Shown here in pieces: positions 11,101 through 21,432 of a DNA stretch of 64,000 nt. Source of the DNA: Ilex aquifolium (taxonomy: Eukaryota; Streptophyta; Magnoliopsida; Aquifoliales; Aquifoliaceae); NCBI GenBank assembly GCA_951799425.1, contig OX637406.1:28328390-28392389 (forward strand). The letters are read 5' to 3'. The notes under the pieces are model-generated. The model was not told the DNA's origin. It was given only the letters and a program-made list of their open reading frames with translations, and did no database searches. Each line of letters opens with the position of its first letter. The stretch's first letter is position 1. The position numbers and the translations under genes were made by a program.

Positions 11101-11250
11101 CAATGAATCATGCTGGCGCAATTGGTAAGGAAGAACACCAGGTGGTAGGCCATGACCATTTTTTAGATCAGTGAGAAATACTGAAACATGGGTCCTGTGG
11201 TTGGATACCCAGGTAGGATGGCACAGATAAAAAAAGAAGGCAATGAAGAA
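11101..11250 (+). mobile_element. Possible tRNA-derived SINE remnant
   Basis: Around 11114-11130 the sequence GCTGGCGCAATTGGTAAGG resembles a pol III A box, and about 75 nt later GTGGTTGGATACCC resembles a degraded B box. This spacing is seen in tRNA-derived plant SINEs. No tail or target repeat could be shown, so this is a weak call. Confidence 0.3.
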
Positions 11251-11599
11251 AAGATGAATCTGTGAATAATAGCGAAGGTGAAGATTCCTTCCAATACTCA
11301 TTTTTACCTTGTTGTTTCTTGACAAATCACATATCATGTATTGATGAAGAACTCATTTATATAAATTGGGTCCTACTTGAATTTATGATAGATAATTTAT
11401 CAAGAAGAAGAAGGTGAAGGAAGGTTGGAATGCCAACATGCATCTATTATTGAATTCACACGACCCGATAGTACCCATTATGAGAAATGTTTAGTGTCAA
11501 AGTTACTGAATGGGTAAGTCGCCAATCCCTAAAATGAACTATTGGGTTGTGGGTGAGTCTTTCACTAGAGGTTTCTAATCTACCCTTGTGTGATTCTTG
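11251..11599. other. Unassigned non-coding DNA
   Basis: AT-rich sequence between the possible SINE and the plastid-derived insert. I see no gene or repeat in it. Confidence 0.5.
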
Positions 11600-11720
11600 T
11601 TGAAGCATATATTATGGGAGTGGGTGCGAGGCGGATGATTTTAAAGCAGACTCCCCATTCATTAGATAGAGAAGATCACCAATATTTCGTGATCCGCTGC
11701 CGAACTTATTCCAATTTAAA

Positions 11721-11762
11721 GAGCTCGGAATCACTATATCAATATCGATTTGATCCGAGCTC
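11721..11762. repeat. Inverted repeat in the plastid-derived insert
   Basis: GAGCTCGGAATCA (11721-11733) pairs with TGATCCGAGCTC (11751-11762) except for one extra A, making a 12-bp stem with a 17-nt loop. It resembles the 3' stem-loops that stabilise plastid transcripts. Confidence 0.7.
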
Positions 11763-11802
11763 TCTTATTGAATTACTCATTCAATTAGCATTTTCAATAT
11801 TA

Positions 11803-11883
11803 TGCCTTGAAAAGGAGTCGAACCTCCACGCTCTTTAGCACGAGATTTTGAATCTCGCGTGTCTACCATTTCACCACCAAGGC
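11803..11883 (-). tRNA. trnL-CAA: Plastid-type tRNA-Leu (CAA), nuclear copy
   Basis: Read on the - strand, 81 nt fold as a class II tRNA: acceptor GCCTTGG pairs with TCAAGGC plus discriminator A; the D arm carries TGGTGAAATGGTAGACACG; the anticodon loop GATTCAAAATC gives CAA; a long variable arm follows; the T arm has GGTTCGACTCC. Sequence and length match plastid trnL-CAA. Being in nuclear DNA and plastid-derived, it is probably not expressed as a functional nuclear tRNA. A base change in the T-loop side (GACTCC where plastid genes usually read GAGTCC) is consistent with decay. Confidence 0.9.
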
Positions 11884-12187
11884 ATCTTGAAAGGGAATCG
11901 TATTCCATGAATATGATATCTATCTAGTGTGATGTATGGAATATATGACAAAGGTAAAGTTTTGGAGTATTTCTATTGACTGGTCATGTGATATAGGCCC
12001 CAGTTGGACATTCAATTGCTTCGATTTGAATTATCCAGAGAATGCCTTATATAGATATCAAATCTATCAAAAAAATGGACAATCAAACCTATTTCTCAAT
12101 TCAGTAGAAGCCCAAAGAGGGTCCCAACTAAGGAGAGATGTAAAAAGTAGGTCCAATTATGCCTATTCCTAATCCTAAATGGAATCT

Positions 12188-13055
12188 TGTGACGCCCCAA
12201 AATTCAGGAGTCCTTTTTCAACCACGGAATACCCGTGAATACTTATAACCCGATACCACGTTGTTACATCCCATTTATTGGGATCATAACAAAATGAAAT
12301 TCGGGAAGAGTCTCCTTGGCATGGGAGCACTACTCAACACATATTCTGTTTACATATTAATTATATGACAATTCCAAGGTAAAAATCCCAAATTTAGGAC
12401 TTACAAATTTGACCATTTGCATCATCCAAAGGAAAGAGCTCAAAAGGTGAAGGCTCTATAATGTTACATTTCAAATTTTCAATTTTTGGGAAGAGTACCG
12501 GTACCTGTGATAAGTAGTACCAGTACCTGAGCCCTCTAGTTGCCAGGTACCAGTACCTGCAAGACTTGGTACCGGTACCTAGGCTCTCGAAAGCGTGGTA
12601 TCGGTACTTGTGAACTTAGGTACCGGTACCTAAGCACACTGTCATCGGAGTACCGATACCTATGAGCTTAGGTACCGGTACCTGAACTCTCTGGATGCTA
12701 GGTACCTGTAAGGTACCGATACCTAGAATCCAAATTTTCTCCAAACTCACCAAAATCTAACTTTTACCCAATAAACTCATTCAACACCTATTACATTCAT
12801 TTGTTTTACAAAAGAATAATGTCCCATTACATGCCTTTGTCAAAATACAAGCTTTGTACATAATTTTCACAAGGTCAAAACATAATATACAAGAAATTAC
12901 AACATGTAATTTAAGAGTCACAATCTGACTCTGTCATCAACTCAGGCCCAAGTGAGGACCGTCCGTTGAAGCTTGTCCAACACCTGAAATGTATTCCCAT
13001 AAAGGGTAAAGGGTGAACCACGCTCAATAGGGTATCTTCTAAGGAGTAGTAGATT
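12188..13055 (-). repeat. Inverted LTR fragment related to element A
   Basis: Read on the - strand it ends in GGGGCGTCACA, the same terminus as the LTRs of element A. It contains the GGTACC-rich palindromic array (about 12490-12720) and a stretch matching element A's 5' LTR near 15010-15140 (GATACCCTAT, GGACAAGC, CCTCACTTGGGCC). It is an incomplete LTR of a related copy, in opposite orientation to A, joined near 13055 to a gag fragment. Confidence 0.75.
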
Positions 13056-13238
13056 CTTCCTTCTTCTATTTGAGATTTAAGAGATAGGTAGTAGGCTTCC
13101 TATGCGTTCTTCCTATGATAAAATGAGAAAGAAAAGATTTGATAAGTTCCACAAAAGACCCTATAAACCTTGGGGAGAGTATATTGAACCAAAGGCGATC
13201 CGTTCCCCTGAGGGTGGTAGGGAATGCTATACACATGA
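13056..13238 (-). mobile_element. Tat-like gag fragment, left part
   Basis: The - strand encodes gag similarity (CIAFPTTLRGT, SFVELIKSF, THRKPTTYLLNL) that parallels the gag of element E. The same gag similarity lies on the far side of element A at 23274-23851, so A landed in this gag. It is a broken fossil fragment. Confidence 0.78.
13234..13238. repeat. Target-site duplication of element A (left)
   Basis: CATGA, identical to 23274-23278 at the other end of element A. Confidence 0.9.
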
Positions 13239-13625
13239 TGTAAAACCCGGAAAAAATTAAATTTTTATTAAAAAGAGCAAAAGGGTAATTAGCCGTTATG
13301 GTACGTGTTGATAACTCAAATTTTTCTAGAACTCGGATGACGAAACGGACCTCACCGTTGGATTCGTCTCGCGAAATCTAGTTACCCAGTCAATGTTCGA
13401 TGAATTTCGGGATAGTCGGATTTTTCATGTTTTACGATGTGATCGGGTGTCGCGCGATCAAAATAAATGCGATCAAATTTTATTCGTGGAACTCAGGAAA
13501 TAATTTTAAGTTAGTTCAAATAAAATAGTTGAAGATAACACGAGACGAGATTTAATTAATTCGGGATCAAATTGGACCAAACAAAAGAGGCGCGTGTGGC
13601 GCATTGCGGGCTAAGTAAATGGAGA

Positions 13626-13634
13626 GTATAAAAG
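13626..13634 (+). promoter_or_regulatory. TATA box of element A LTR
   Basis: GTATAAAAG within GGAGAGTATAAAAGGGG, about 390 bp into the LTR; the same box occurs at the matching place in the 3' LTR (near 21821). The GGTACC arrays lie downstream and would be in the RNA leader. Confidence 0.75.
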
Positions 13635-13678
13635 GGGAAGAAAATTTGATTTTCTTCCCCATTCTGCAGCCCATTTCC

Positions 13679-13682
<4 letters not shown>

Positions 13683-13729
<47 letters not shown>
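13683..13729. repeat. (GA)n microsatellite in element A 5' LTR
   Basis: About 23 GA units. The same place in the 3' LTR (about 21876-21888) has only about six, so the tract expanded here after insertion or contracted there. Confidence 0.9.
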
Positions 13730-13735
<6 letters not shown>

Positions 13736-15304
13736 AGCGTTCTCCAAGCTTTCTCCTTGCGATCTACGACTATCCGTTCTTTGGATTGCCTCAGGCCAAG
13801 AACAAAAAATGTTCTACACGACGAGAGTTACAAGTACATACCAAAGATCGCGAGTTTGACCAACATCTCAAGAACGGGATTGTTGAAAACAAAGCCTTGA
13901 AGCTTGATTTGGGTATTTTGAAGTTTCTACTACGCGGTATTACGCTTCAAGATGTAAGGTTCTTTTCCTAACTAGGTTTATTTTCAACCTAGGGCGGTAT
14001 ATGAAATGGGTAGCATGATTAGGGATAAAATCTCTTACTTAATATACTCCTAGCGTAACTAGAGTATAAAAAATGGGTGTAGAAACATGTTAAACCAATT
14101 TTTCATGAAATGAGTTTGTTGAGATTGCTTGTTTGGTAATTTCATGAGAAACGTGATGAATTGAACATGTTATGTGTTTACAAGATTTTGTGCCTTATGG
14201 GCGTTTGATAACATGCATTGAATGATATAAGTATGTTATTTGAATGAAATTAATATAACATGCTTTGTGAAGATTTTGGAAGGTAATTATATGTTTTATG
14301 ATATAAGTTACATTGAGAAATTAGAAACGGCTGTGAAAATGGGTATGTTCATAATATGCTCATGATATAATGAACAAGACATTGTAAATTGAAATTGTAC
14401 ATTACATTTGCATTTGCACTGATAGCATCGCATTCGTGGAAATTTGTCATGAGTGTGGGTGTGTGTGCATATTTTTAAAATTAATCACCACATAGGTGGG
14501 TTGATCGTGGGCTCGAGAAAGTCGCACAAAGGTCCGACTGAGCCGCACATAAAATTGAATGAATAAACGTGTCAGAGTGTAGCAAGAAGGGCTAGATTCT
14601 CCCTCGGGTACAAGACCCAGTTACTTGGTTATACACTTCCCGGCGATGAAATTCCAGAAAAGTGTAATGGTGAAGACAGACCCGCAGGTGAATGTCCTGA
14701 AAATCGTTTGATGGTGTGGTGTCCCATTGGTGACATACCATACATCATCACCCCCACAAAGGCACAAGATTTTTATAAAATGGTCATTGAGTGTACATAA
14801 CATCAGTGGCGGGGGCTTGGAATACCCAGATGCATATGCATGGCATTGCATATGTTATGGGAGCCGGTGGAGGGCTCGGGTAGCATTGCATGTGTGAGTC
14901 TCACCTTATAACATGGCATGACATTCATTATTGAATTGTATATTCTTGAATGGATGTTTGATTGATTGTTGAATTGCATGTAAGCATTTCATATGCATCT
15001 GGGTTGGGGAGTAGCCTCTTTAAAAGATACCCTATCGAGTATGACTCACCCTTCATGGGAATAACATTTCAGGTGCGGGACAAGCGCCGGTGGATGACCC
15101 TCACTTGGGCCCTTGTTGACAAAGAAACCGAGATGTGGCTTTGAATTATATTTTGTAAATAAATTGTGTAATTCATTTTGAACTTGTAAATTTGTGTAAA
15201 GATTTTTAAATGGACTCTTATGGACTATAATTTGTGTTAATGAATGTATGGAAGTGTTTGGAAAGAGATTGGAGGGTGAAAGGTTGAAGATTTGAAAAAA
15301 TGGG

Positions 15305-15440
15305 GGAAAATCGGGCCTAGGTACCGATACCTAAGTGATTAAGTACCGCTACCATGCTGTTGGATGGGCCAGGTACTGAAATCTCGACATATGGGTACCA
15401 GTACCTAGATTCCAGTGGGCTTAGGTACCGGTACCTGATG
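15305..15440. repeat. GGTACC palindrome array, part 1
   Basis: Several imperfect units around TAGGTACCGGTACCTG and GTACCGATACCTA. The solo LTR inserted inside one of these units, splitting the array. Confidence 0.8.
15431..15435. repeat. Target-site duplication of the solo LTR (left)
   Basis: GTACC, identical to 17160-17164. Confidence 0.88.
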
Positions 15441-17159
15441 AATAGTTAAATTTAGCATCTTACCATGATTTTATAAGACTAATTATGCTTTTATAGAATT
15501 TCAATGATAACATTTCAGGGAAAAAGATTGTACAAGGGCCTAAAGTCAATAAACATCAAACTTTCATGCAACACCCACGTGTTCTAGAAGAAAATTGGAG
15601 GAAGAACAAGCAAAGCATCCACGTTCAAACGCCAATTCACGCTCGAACGCCCATCTTGAAATAATTGAGGGCCTCCAAGAGATTGCTAGGGTGATGGCAC
15701 ATGGCGTGTTGCAGCTATTCTCTGAGAAGAAGAACAAAGAGCTACTTGAGTATCACGTTCGAACGCCAATACACGTTCGAACAACCATCTTGAATTATTT
15801 GAGGACCCCCCCAGAAGATTGCTAGGGTGATGACACGTGGCATGTTGCAGCTCTTTACTGTGGAGGACAAAAGCCACTTGAGTATAATGTTCAAACCCCA
15901 GTCAGCGTTCGAACGCCCATCAAAGAAGATAGGACTCCACGTTCGAACGCCATCCCATGTTCGAACGTATTTCCCAGACAGGCTGTAGAATGATTGGATT
16001 TCCATCCGGATTTTGTGGCATTCACTTGGAATTGAAACACTTGGGTCTGAACTTTTAGCTCCTCCTCCTTGCCTATAAATACCTCCTCTTTGGACTTGTA
16101 AAAGGGAGATATAGAGATCTTTTGGAAGAGGAAAAAAACCCTTCAAAACTAACTAGCTTTCTTCTACTTTCATTAGCTTCCATTGTAAAAGCTTCGTTCT
16201 TCACTTAGAGGAGTGAAACTCTTCCACCTTTCTAGCTCTCTTGTAGCCTTGAAGGGTGGAAAGTGATTCACTCATTCTTAATCGAAAATAGGCTCATTGT
16301 GTAGTGTATTTTATCTTGTAAACTCCTCTACTTGGAGGGATGAGAATCACTCACTTTTCTAGCTTTTTCAAAGCCATGAAGAGTGAGTAGTTCCTCATTC
16401 ACTCTTTAGTAAGAGGTGATGGACATGTATAAATCATTTGAAAGTTATATTTGTGCATTTTGTTTATGCTTAATGCTTTATCTTTTGATTGCTTATTGAA
16501 TGATTGAATGCATCTAGCAAAGCTGAGGTACTTTGTACAAGCATGAGTCCTTTCTAAGACAAGATGACTCTTGACATAGTAGGATTCATTAGTTCTTTGC
16601 AAGTACTCTAGCTAGATCTTCATGACTACATTTCAATCTTCACTATTATTGTACTTCAACTAAGAATAGAATACTAACACAGTGGTTGGATGACTTGTAG
16701 AATTACTTGCTTGTTTGTAGACGGGTTGAGTCCCGACACTGACAATTCTTGTAAATCTTTACAGAGACATCGAATCCATGTTCTTAATTCTCACAGTCCA
16801 TCTTTATCCTCCAATTAACTTGCTGTTGACATAGGGGTTAATTGAGTTCCTAAGCACAAATAGAACAACCGGATGATTGACTACATGTCCAGATCCTAGA
16901 GCTAAATGGTGACTTTTACATTTGAGAGAATATTATATTTTGTCTAGAAAATTCCTTTTGAGAAAATCTTATATTCTGTCCAGGAAATTCCATAAACATC
17001 ATAACTTCAAATCTCAAGGGTTTCAGTCAATTTGGTCTCTGTCACTATTTACTCCAAAACACCAACATTAGTTCCTTGTGGATTCGACTCTGGACTTAAC
17101 CAGATTATAACTACAACTTGACCGACTGCATTTGGGTGTACACATTTCAGATCAAGTCA
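15436..17159 (+). repeat. Solo LTR of the element B family
   Basis: A 1.72-kb sequence that runs from TGATGAATAG to ATCAAGTCA, flanked by GTACC on both sides. It follows the LTR of element B from end to end: a start with TAAGACTAATT and CATTTCAG, a field of CGTTCGAACG palindromes (15625-15965), TATAAATA at 16074-16081, and the terminus GGGTGTACACATTT...AAGTCA. With no internal region it is a solo LTR left by LTR-LTR recombination. It is more diverged than element B's own LTRs, so it is an older insertion of that family, though younger than element A. Confidence 0.9.
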
Positions 17160-17164
17160 GTACC
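17160..17164. repeat. Target-site duplication of the solo LTR (right)
   Basis: GTACC, matching 15431-15435. Confidence 0.88.
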
Positions 17165-17390
17165 TCTATGGACAGTGGGCTCAGGTACTGGTACTACGAC
17201 ATGTAGGTACCGGTACCTAGCAAATAGTGGCTTAGGTACCGGTACCCCGTCACCTAGGTACTGGTACTTGGCAACTAGAAGGGTGGGAAATAAAGGTCCA
17301 GGTACTAGTACCCCGTTACTCAGGTGCCGGTACCTGGCAGATAGAAGGCTCAGGTACTGGTACCACATATAAGAGGTACTGGTACCTCTT
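17160..17390. repeat. GGTACC palindrome array, part 2
   Basis: About ten imperfect units such as AGGTACCGGTACCTAG and CAGGTACTGGTACC. Because the unit is self-complementary, open frames appear on both strands; these are artefacts. Confidence 0.85.
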
Positions 17391-17720
17391 TCAAACTTTT
17401 CAAAAAAATTTAATTATAACTTGCCAAGCCTTTGGGCCTTGAGCCTTCTTGCTTAAAGGATGTAATTGGTTCAATATTAAGTGTAAATTGATGGGGATTG
17501 GATCTTGGAATGGTCAAATGATTGATATGTGCACATGTTATGCATTTTGGAGTGCACTGGTACAAGGGAGACTCTGTCCAAACTCTGTGTTGGTTACGAT
17601 CTTTGTGAAGGGGATGTGATGATGTGGTGTCGGGTTATGCGGCATTCACGTGTACTTCCGCGAGTTGATGGGCGATCAACGGATTGAGAAAGGACCCCCA
17701 GGTTTAGGGGCGTCACAACT

Positions 17721-17732
17721 TGATATCAGAGC
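17721..17732 (+). promoter_or_regulatory. Primer-binding site of element A
   Basis: TGATATCAGAGC, three bases after the 5' LTR end. It differs at one base from TGGTATCAGAGC, the complement of the 3' end of initiator tRNA-Met. Confidence 0.85.
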
Positions 17733-18126
17733 CTAGGTATCAGGTCTTATATGAGCCTTGTGGGAAGTGAGCTTATCATCTTTCATTATAAGCGTGAAAA
17801 GGTTTAAAGTCGATGGTGTAGTTTAGGTCCTGATAACCATCAGAGCCTAGGTTCTCGATTTACCTAAGGCTTGCGGGGCATGGGTCTAGGCCATTGCATT
17901 CATTATGCATTACATGTTATGTGCATTAAATGCCACATGTTGTGTGATATGTGAATATATGCATGATTAAATGTGTGTGGAAAAGTTTACGGTTTGGACG
18001 TCTGCTGGTGGGTAGCATACCTCCTACCAGTGAGACAAGAGGAAATTAAATTTCCAACCTATTAACTTTGATCCCTAACTTTTTGAAACTAAGTTAGTGG
18101 TTTATCGCTATCTTACGTGTGTGTAG

Positions 18127-18660
18127 ATGGCAACTAGAGGACGCAGACATTGGGGTGGTAAGAATGACCAACCACCACCACCGGATTTTGATCAACAAGC
18201 CTTCATAGAGGCTATGGGTACTATGGCTGCAAGCCTAGCAAGTGCTAATATGAGGGAAGAGGCTCAAGCCATCGACAGAAGTTTAGGTCCTATGGGCCAC
18301 CAACATTCATGGAAGAAATAGAGGACATCCAGCCCCCAGGGATCACAAGGGCAGGGCCGAGGACATTAAGACCAAAGCCAGGGTTAGTCTTCCTAAAGAG
18401 GGTAGAACTCTAAGGGGACGTATCGAGGGGGCCAAAAGATATGTTACTATTGTCAATCGTCGGGCCTTGTGAGGAAGAATTTTTCACTAAGACAGAACTC
18501 ACAGGGTTTCGAGATGCCTCAATCCTAGTCGTCAGTAGGGCTCCTACGAGCATCCGTTGTTCCTCCCTATTCCATCGAAGACCAGGGAAATCAATTCTCG
18601 TTCTACGGTGCTACACCAGCCCCTAGTACTTCACATGCAATAACTCTGCAATAAGGCCAG
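18127..18660 (+). mobile_element. Element A gag region
   Basis: Opens with ATG at 18127 about 400 bp after the primer-binding site, encoding a gag-like N-terminus (MATRGRRHWGG..., then DFDQQAFIEAMGTMAASLA). A Q- and G-rich stretch follows. The gag of this fossil is short and broken. Confidence 0.65.
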
Positions 18661-19110
18661 ATGAGCCAGGATGTGGGCCAAGTCCAGGAACACGACTTTT
18701 AGGTAGAAACTTCGGGGACCCCAGAAACGGTGTTTGTCGTCGCACTGCGAAATGAGCCGATGGATCAGTCAGCGATCCAGGGTACATTCCTTACTTTCCC
18801 GTCTGTGGGCACAAGTGTTATTTGATTTGGATATATATATCACATATAATTATTTTCACGACTTTTGTGCATGATTTATATTTAGAAATTGAAACCCTAG
18901 AAGAGTCCTTATAGGTAAATTCACCCTTAGGAACTATAATTTGCATTGGTAAGACATGTTGGGGTTGTGAGTTAGAGATCTCAGGGACTCAACTCACGGT
19001 GGACCTTAGGGTCATGGATATGTCGGAGTTTGACGCCATCTATGGCACGGATTGGTGGGTGGCACACCAAGTCGTCATCGATGGTGATCAGAGGAGGGTC
19101 ACTTGACGAT
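18661..19110 (+). mobile_element. Element A protease region
   Basis: Traces of the retropepsin region: a TFLTFPSVGTSVI-like segment, then TVDLRVMDMSEFDAIYGTDW near 19000-19060, matching the conserved end of gypsy proteases (DLLVLDMSDFDVILGMDW). It belongs to a broken element. Confidence 0.65.
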
Positions 19111-20130
19111 TGTTCTCTAGACTTTGAGAGACCACCAGTTGTACGCCAAGTTCAGCAAGTGTGAATTTTGGCTGACGGAGGTAAAATTTCTAGGACACGT
19201 AGTGTCGGCTTCGGGTGTATCAGTGGACCCAGAGAAGGTTGAGGCAATTATGAGTTGGGAGAGGTTGAAGTCAGTCTACGAGATACGTAGTTTCTTGGGA
19301 TTGACGGGATATTATCGAAAGTTCTTTGAGGACTTCTCTCGACTAGTTGCACCTATGACTAGATTGACCAGGAAAGAGGTCAAGTTTCAGTGGGATGACT
19401 TGTATGAGAGGGCATTCCAGGAGTTAAAGAGGAGGCTTACCTCGACTCCTATTTTGACAGTCCCGAAGAGGGGCAGATGTACACAGTATATTGTGATGCC
19501 TCTCCAAGGAAGGACTCGGGTGTATTTTAATGTAGTCCGGGAGAGTGGTAGCTTATGGTTCTTGGCAGTTGAAGAGCCACGAGCGGAACTACCCCACACG
19601 CGACATGGAGTTGGTGGCTATTGTCTTTGTGTTGAAGGCATGTCGCCACTATTTGTATGGGGAACAGTTTGAGATGTTTTCTAATCACAAGAGTCTGAAG
19701 TACATCTTCACTTAGCGGGACCTCAACATGAGGTAACGTAGGTGGATGGAGTACTTGGAGGACTATGACTTCACTTTGCACTACAATCCCAGTAAGGCAA
19801 ACATGGTGGCTGATGCACCCAGCCGCAAGTCACGGGGCGGTTTTGGCTAGTGTAACTTACCGAGAGTGGCGGATGCTCGAGACTATGGGACAATTCAGGC
19901 TACACTATGAGGATCAAGCTCAGGGCACTTTGGAAAGTCTAGTGGCTACGCCTTCCTTGTTGAGTAGGGTGATCGAGTCCTAGGGGCAGGACACAGAGAT
20001 ATTGTCCACCAGGGACCGGGTACATTCGGGTACAAGTAACGAGGGCTAGGCCATTCACGCAGATTGTAGTCTTCGGTTCAGGGGAAGGATTGTGGTTCCC
20101 TAGTCTGCAGATCTGAGAGAGGAGATTATT
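19111..20130 (+). mobile_element. Element A RT end and RNase H region
   Basis: Encodes the thumb end of a gypsy reverse transcriptase ([20 protein letters not shown], then [18 protein letters not shown]), followed by RNase H traces. The palm with its YVDD box was not recognised, which agrees with the short body of this fossil. Confidence 0.8.
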
Positions 20131-20995
20131 CGGGAGTTTCATTGCTCTCGTTTTGCTGTGCATCCAGGTGGCATGAAGAGGTACCATGATCTTCGTAGCC
20201 AATACTACTGGAGCGGAATGAAGAGACACGTTGGGGACTTTGTCAGTAGGTGTCTCACGTGTCAACATGTCGAGGCTGAGCACCAGAGACTAGTAGGATT
20301 GCTTCAACATTTGGAGGTGGCTGAGTGGAAGTGGGAACACGTGGACATGACGCGGTGTGGGCGATAATGGATTGGTTTACAAAGTCGACAAACTTTTTGG
20401 CTGTGCGGATGACCTTCACATTGGAGGAATTCTGCAGGTTGTATATACAGGAGATAGTCCGGTTACATGGGGTATCCATATCTATATTATCGGACCGGGA
20501 TCCTAGGTTCACGACTCATTTTTTGGGAGAGTTTTCAACGGACTATGGGGACATAGTTGATTATGAGCACAACTTTTCATCCCCAAACGGACGGTCAGTC
20601 AGAGATGACTATCCATATTTTGGAGGACATGCCTGGGGCATGCGTCTTTGACCTCAAAGGTAGCTAGGAAGAGCTCTTACCGTTAGTGGAGTTCGCCTAC
20701 AACGACAGCTATCAGGTGAGAATACTGATGGCACCCTTTGAGGCACTTTATGGGAGCCCGTGCCATTCTCTGAGTTGTTGAGCGGAGGTTGGAGAGCGAC
20801 CCTCTACGGGTTCAGATTTGATCAGAGACACCTCGGAGATGGTGGACTTGATACAGAAGCGTCTTCTTATGGCTCAGAGCTGGTAGAAGAGCTACGCCGA
20901 TAGACACAACAACCTCTAGAGTTTGAGGTTAGAGATTACGTCTTCTTGGAGGTGATGCCTAAGAGGGAAGCCGTCACCGAGGTATATAGGGCCTT
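20131..20995 (+). mobile_element. Element A integrase region
   Basis: Encodes the HHCC zinc-binding end of an integrase (HPGGMKRYHDLRSQYYWSGM, then CLTCQHVEAEHQR) and part of the catalytic core (AIMDWFTKSTNFLAVRM, SILSDRDPRFTTHFLGEF). It is broken. Confidence 0.82.
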
Positions 20996-21336
20996 TCGAG
21001 GTACTCGAGAGGGTTGGCACAATCGTTTACTAGTTGGCGTTATCGCCAAATTTATTGGGTGTTTACGTAATGTTCCATGTCTCCATGCTCCGGAAGTACA
21101 CTCCAGATCCTACGCATTTGGTGAATTGTGGTGAACTAGTTGTGGATGCGTATAGGACCTTCGAGGAGGGACCGGTGTGTATCATGGACAGTCGAGAACA
21201 AGTTTTGCGAGGTAAGACCATGAGGCCGGTGAAGGTGCTGTTGCATCACCGTGGTGTGGAGGTGACATATGAGCGTGAGGATACCATCCGTGCCACTTAT
21301 CCATTCTTGTTCGAGGATGGAGGTACTTTCTTATAG
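20996..21336 (+). mobile_element. Element A chromodomain-like tail
   Basis: Encodes the integrase C-terminus and a chromodomain-like end: MFHVSMLRKYTPDPTHLV, then EQVLRGKTMRPVKVLL and IRATYPFLF. This pattern is typical of Tekay/Del chromoviruses, in which the chromodomain directs integration into heterochromatin. It ends about 100 bp before the 3' LTR. Confidence 0.8.
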
Positions 21337-21418
21337 TCATAAAGCATTATGTGTCTGGTTGCATATGCTGGTGGCTATATGTGCATGTGTGTGTAAATTT
21401 CGGGGACGAAATTTCTTT

Positions 21419-21432
21419 TAAGGGGAAAAAAA
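21419..21432 (+). promoter_or_regulatory. Polypurine tract of element A
   Basis: AAGGGGAAAAAA runs directly up to the 3' LTR and follows GGGGACGAAATTTC, a sequence frequently seen just before the 3' LTR of this lineage. Confidence 0.82.

Larger units (their letters stand above)
11600..12187. other. Plastid-derived insertion (NUPT) around trnL-CAA
   Basis: Contains a complete plastid-type tRNA-Leu(CAA) gene and flanks of plastid-like composition, including a strong terminator-like inverted repeat at 11721-11762. In plastid genomes trnL-CAA lies in the inverted repeat between ndhB and the ycf2/ycf15 side, and the flanks here are probably the adjoining spacers. The outer limits are inferred from the change of composition on the left and from the LTR edge at 12188 on the right. 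Open frames inside are spacer, not genes. Confidence 0.75.
13239..17717 (+). repeat. 5' LTR of element A (with nested solo LTR)
   Basis: Starts TGTAAAACCC and ends GGCGTCACA, aligned with the 3' LTR at 21433-23273. Without the nested solo LTR and its target repeat it is about 2.75 kb, longer than the 3' copy. It holds a TATA box near 13626, a GA microsatellite, and GGTACC palindrome arrays at about 15305-15440 and 17160-17390. Confidence 0.85.

Noticed and set aside
11803-11883. trnL-CAA as a working nuclear tRNA gene
   Set aside because: Sequence and flanks are plastid-type, so it is better explained as transferred plastid DNA.
11590-12172. Short frames of 78-82 codons in the plastid-derived insert
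   Set aside because: They overlap trnL-CAA and plastid spacer, and no plastid protein such as ndhB or ycf2 is recognisable in them.
17118-17372. Open frames on both strands over the GGTACC array
   Set aside because: The unit is self-complementary, so both strands give the same kind of frame. This is a composition artefact inside an LTR.
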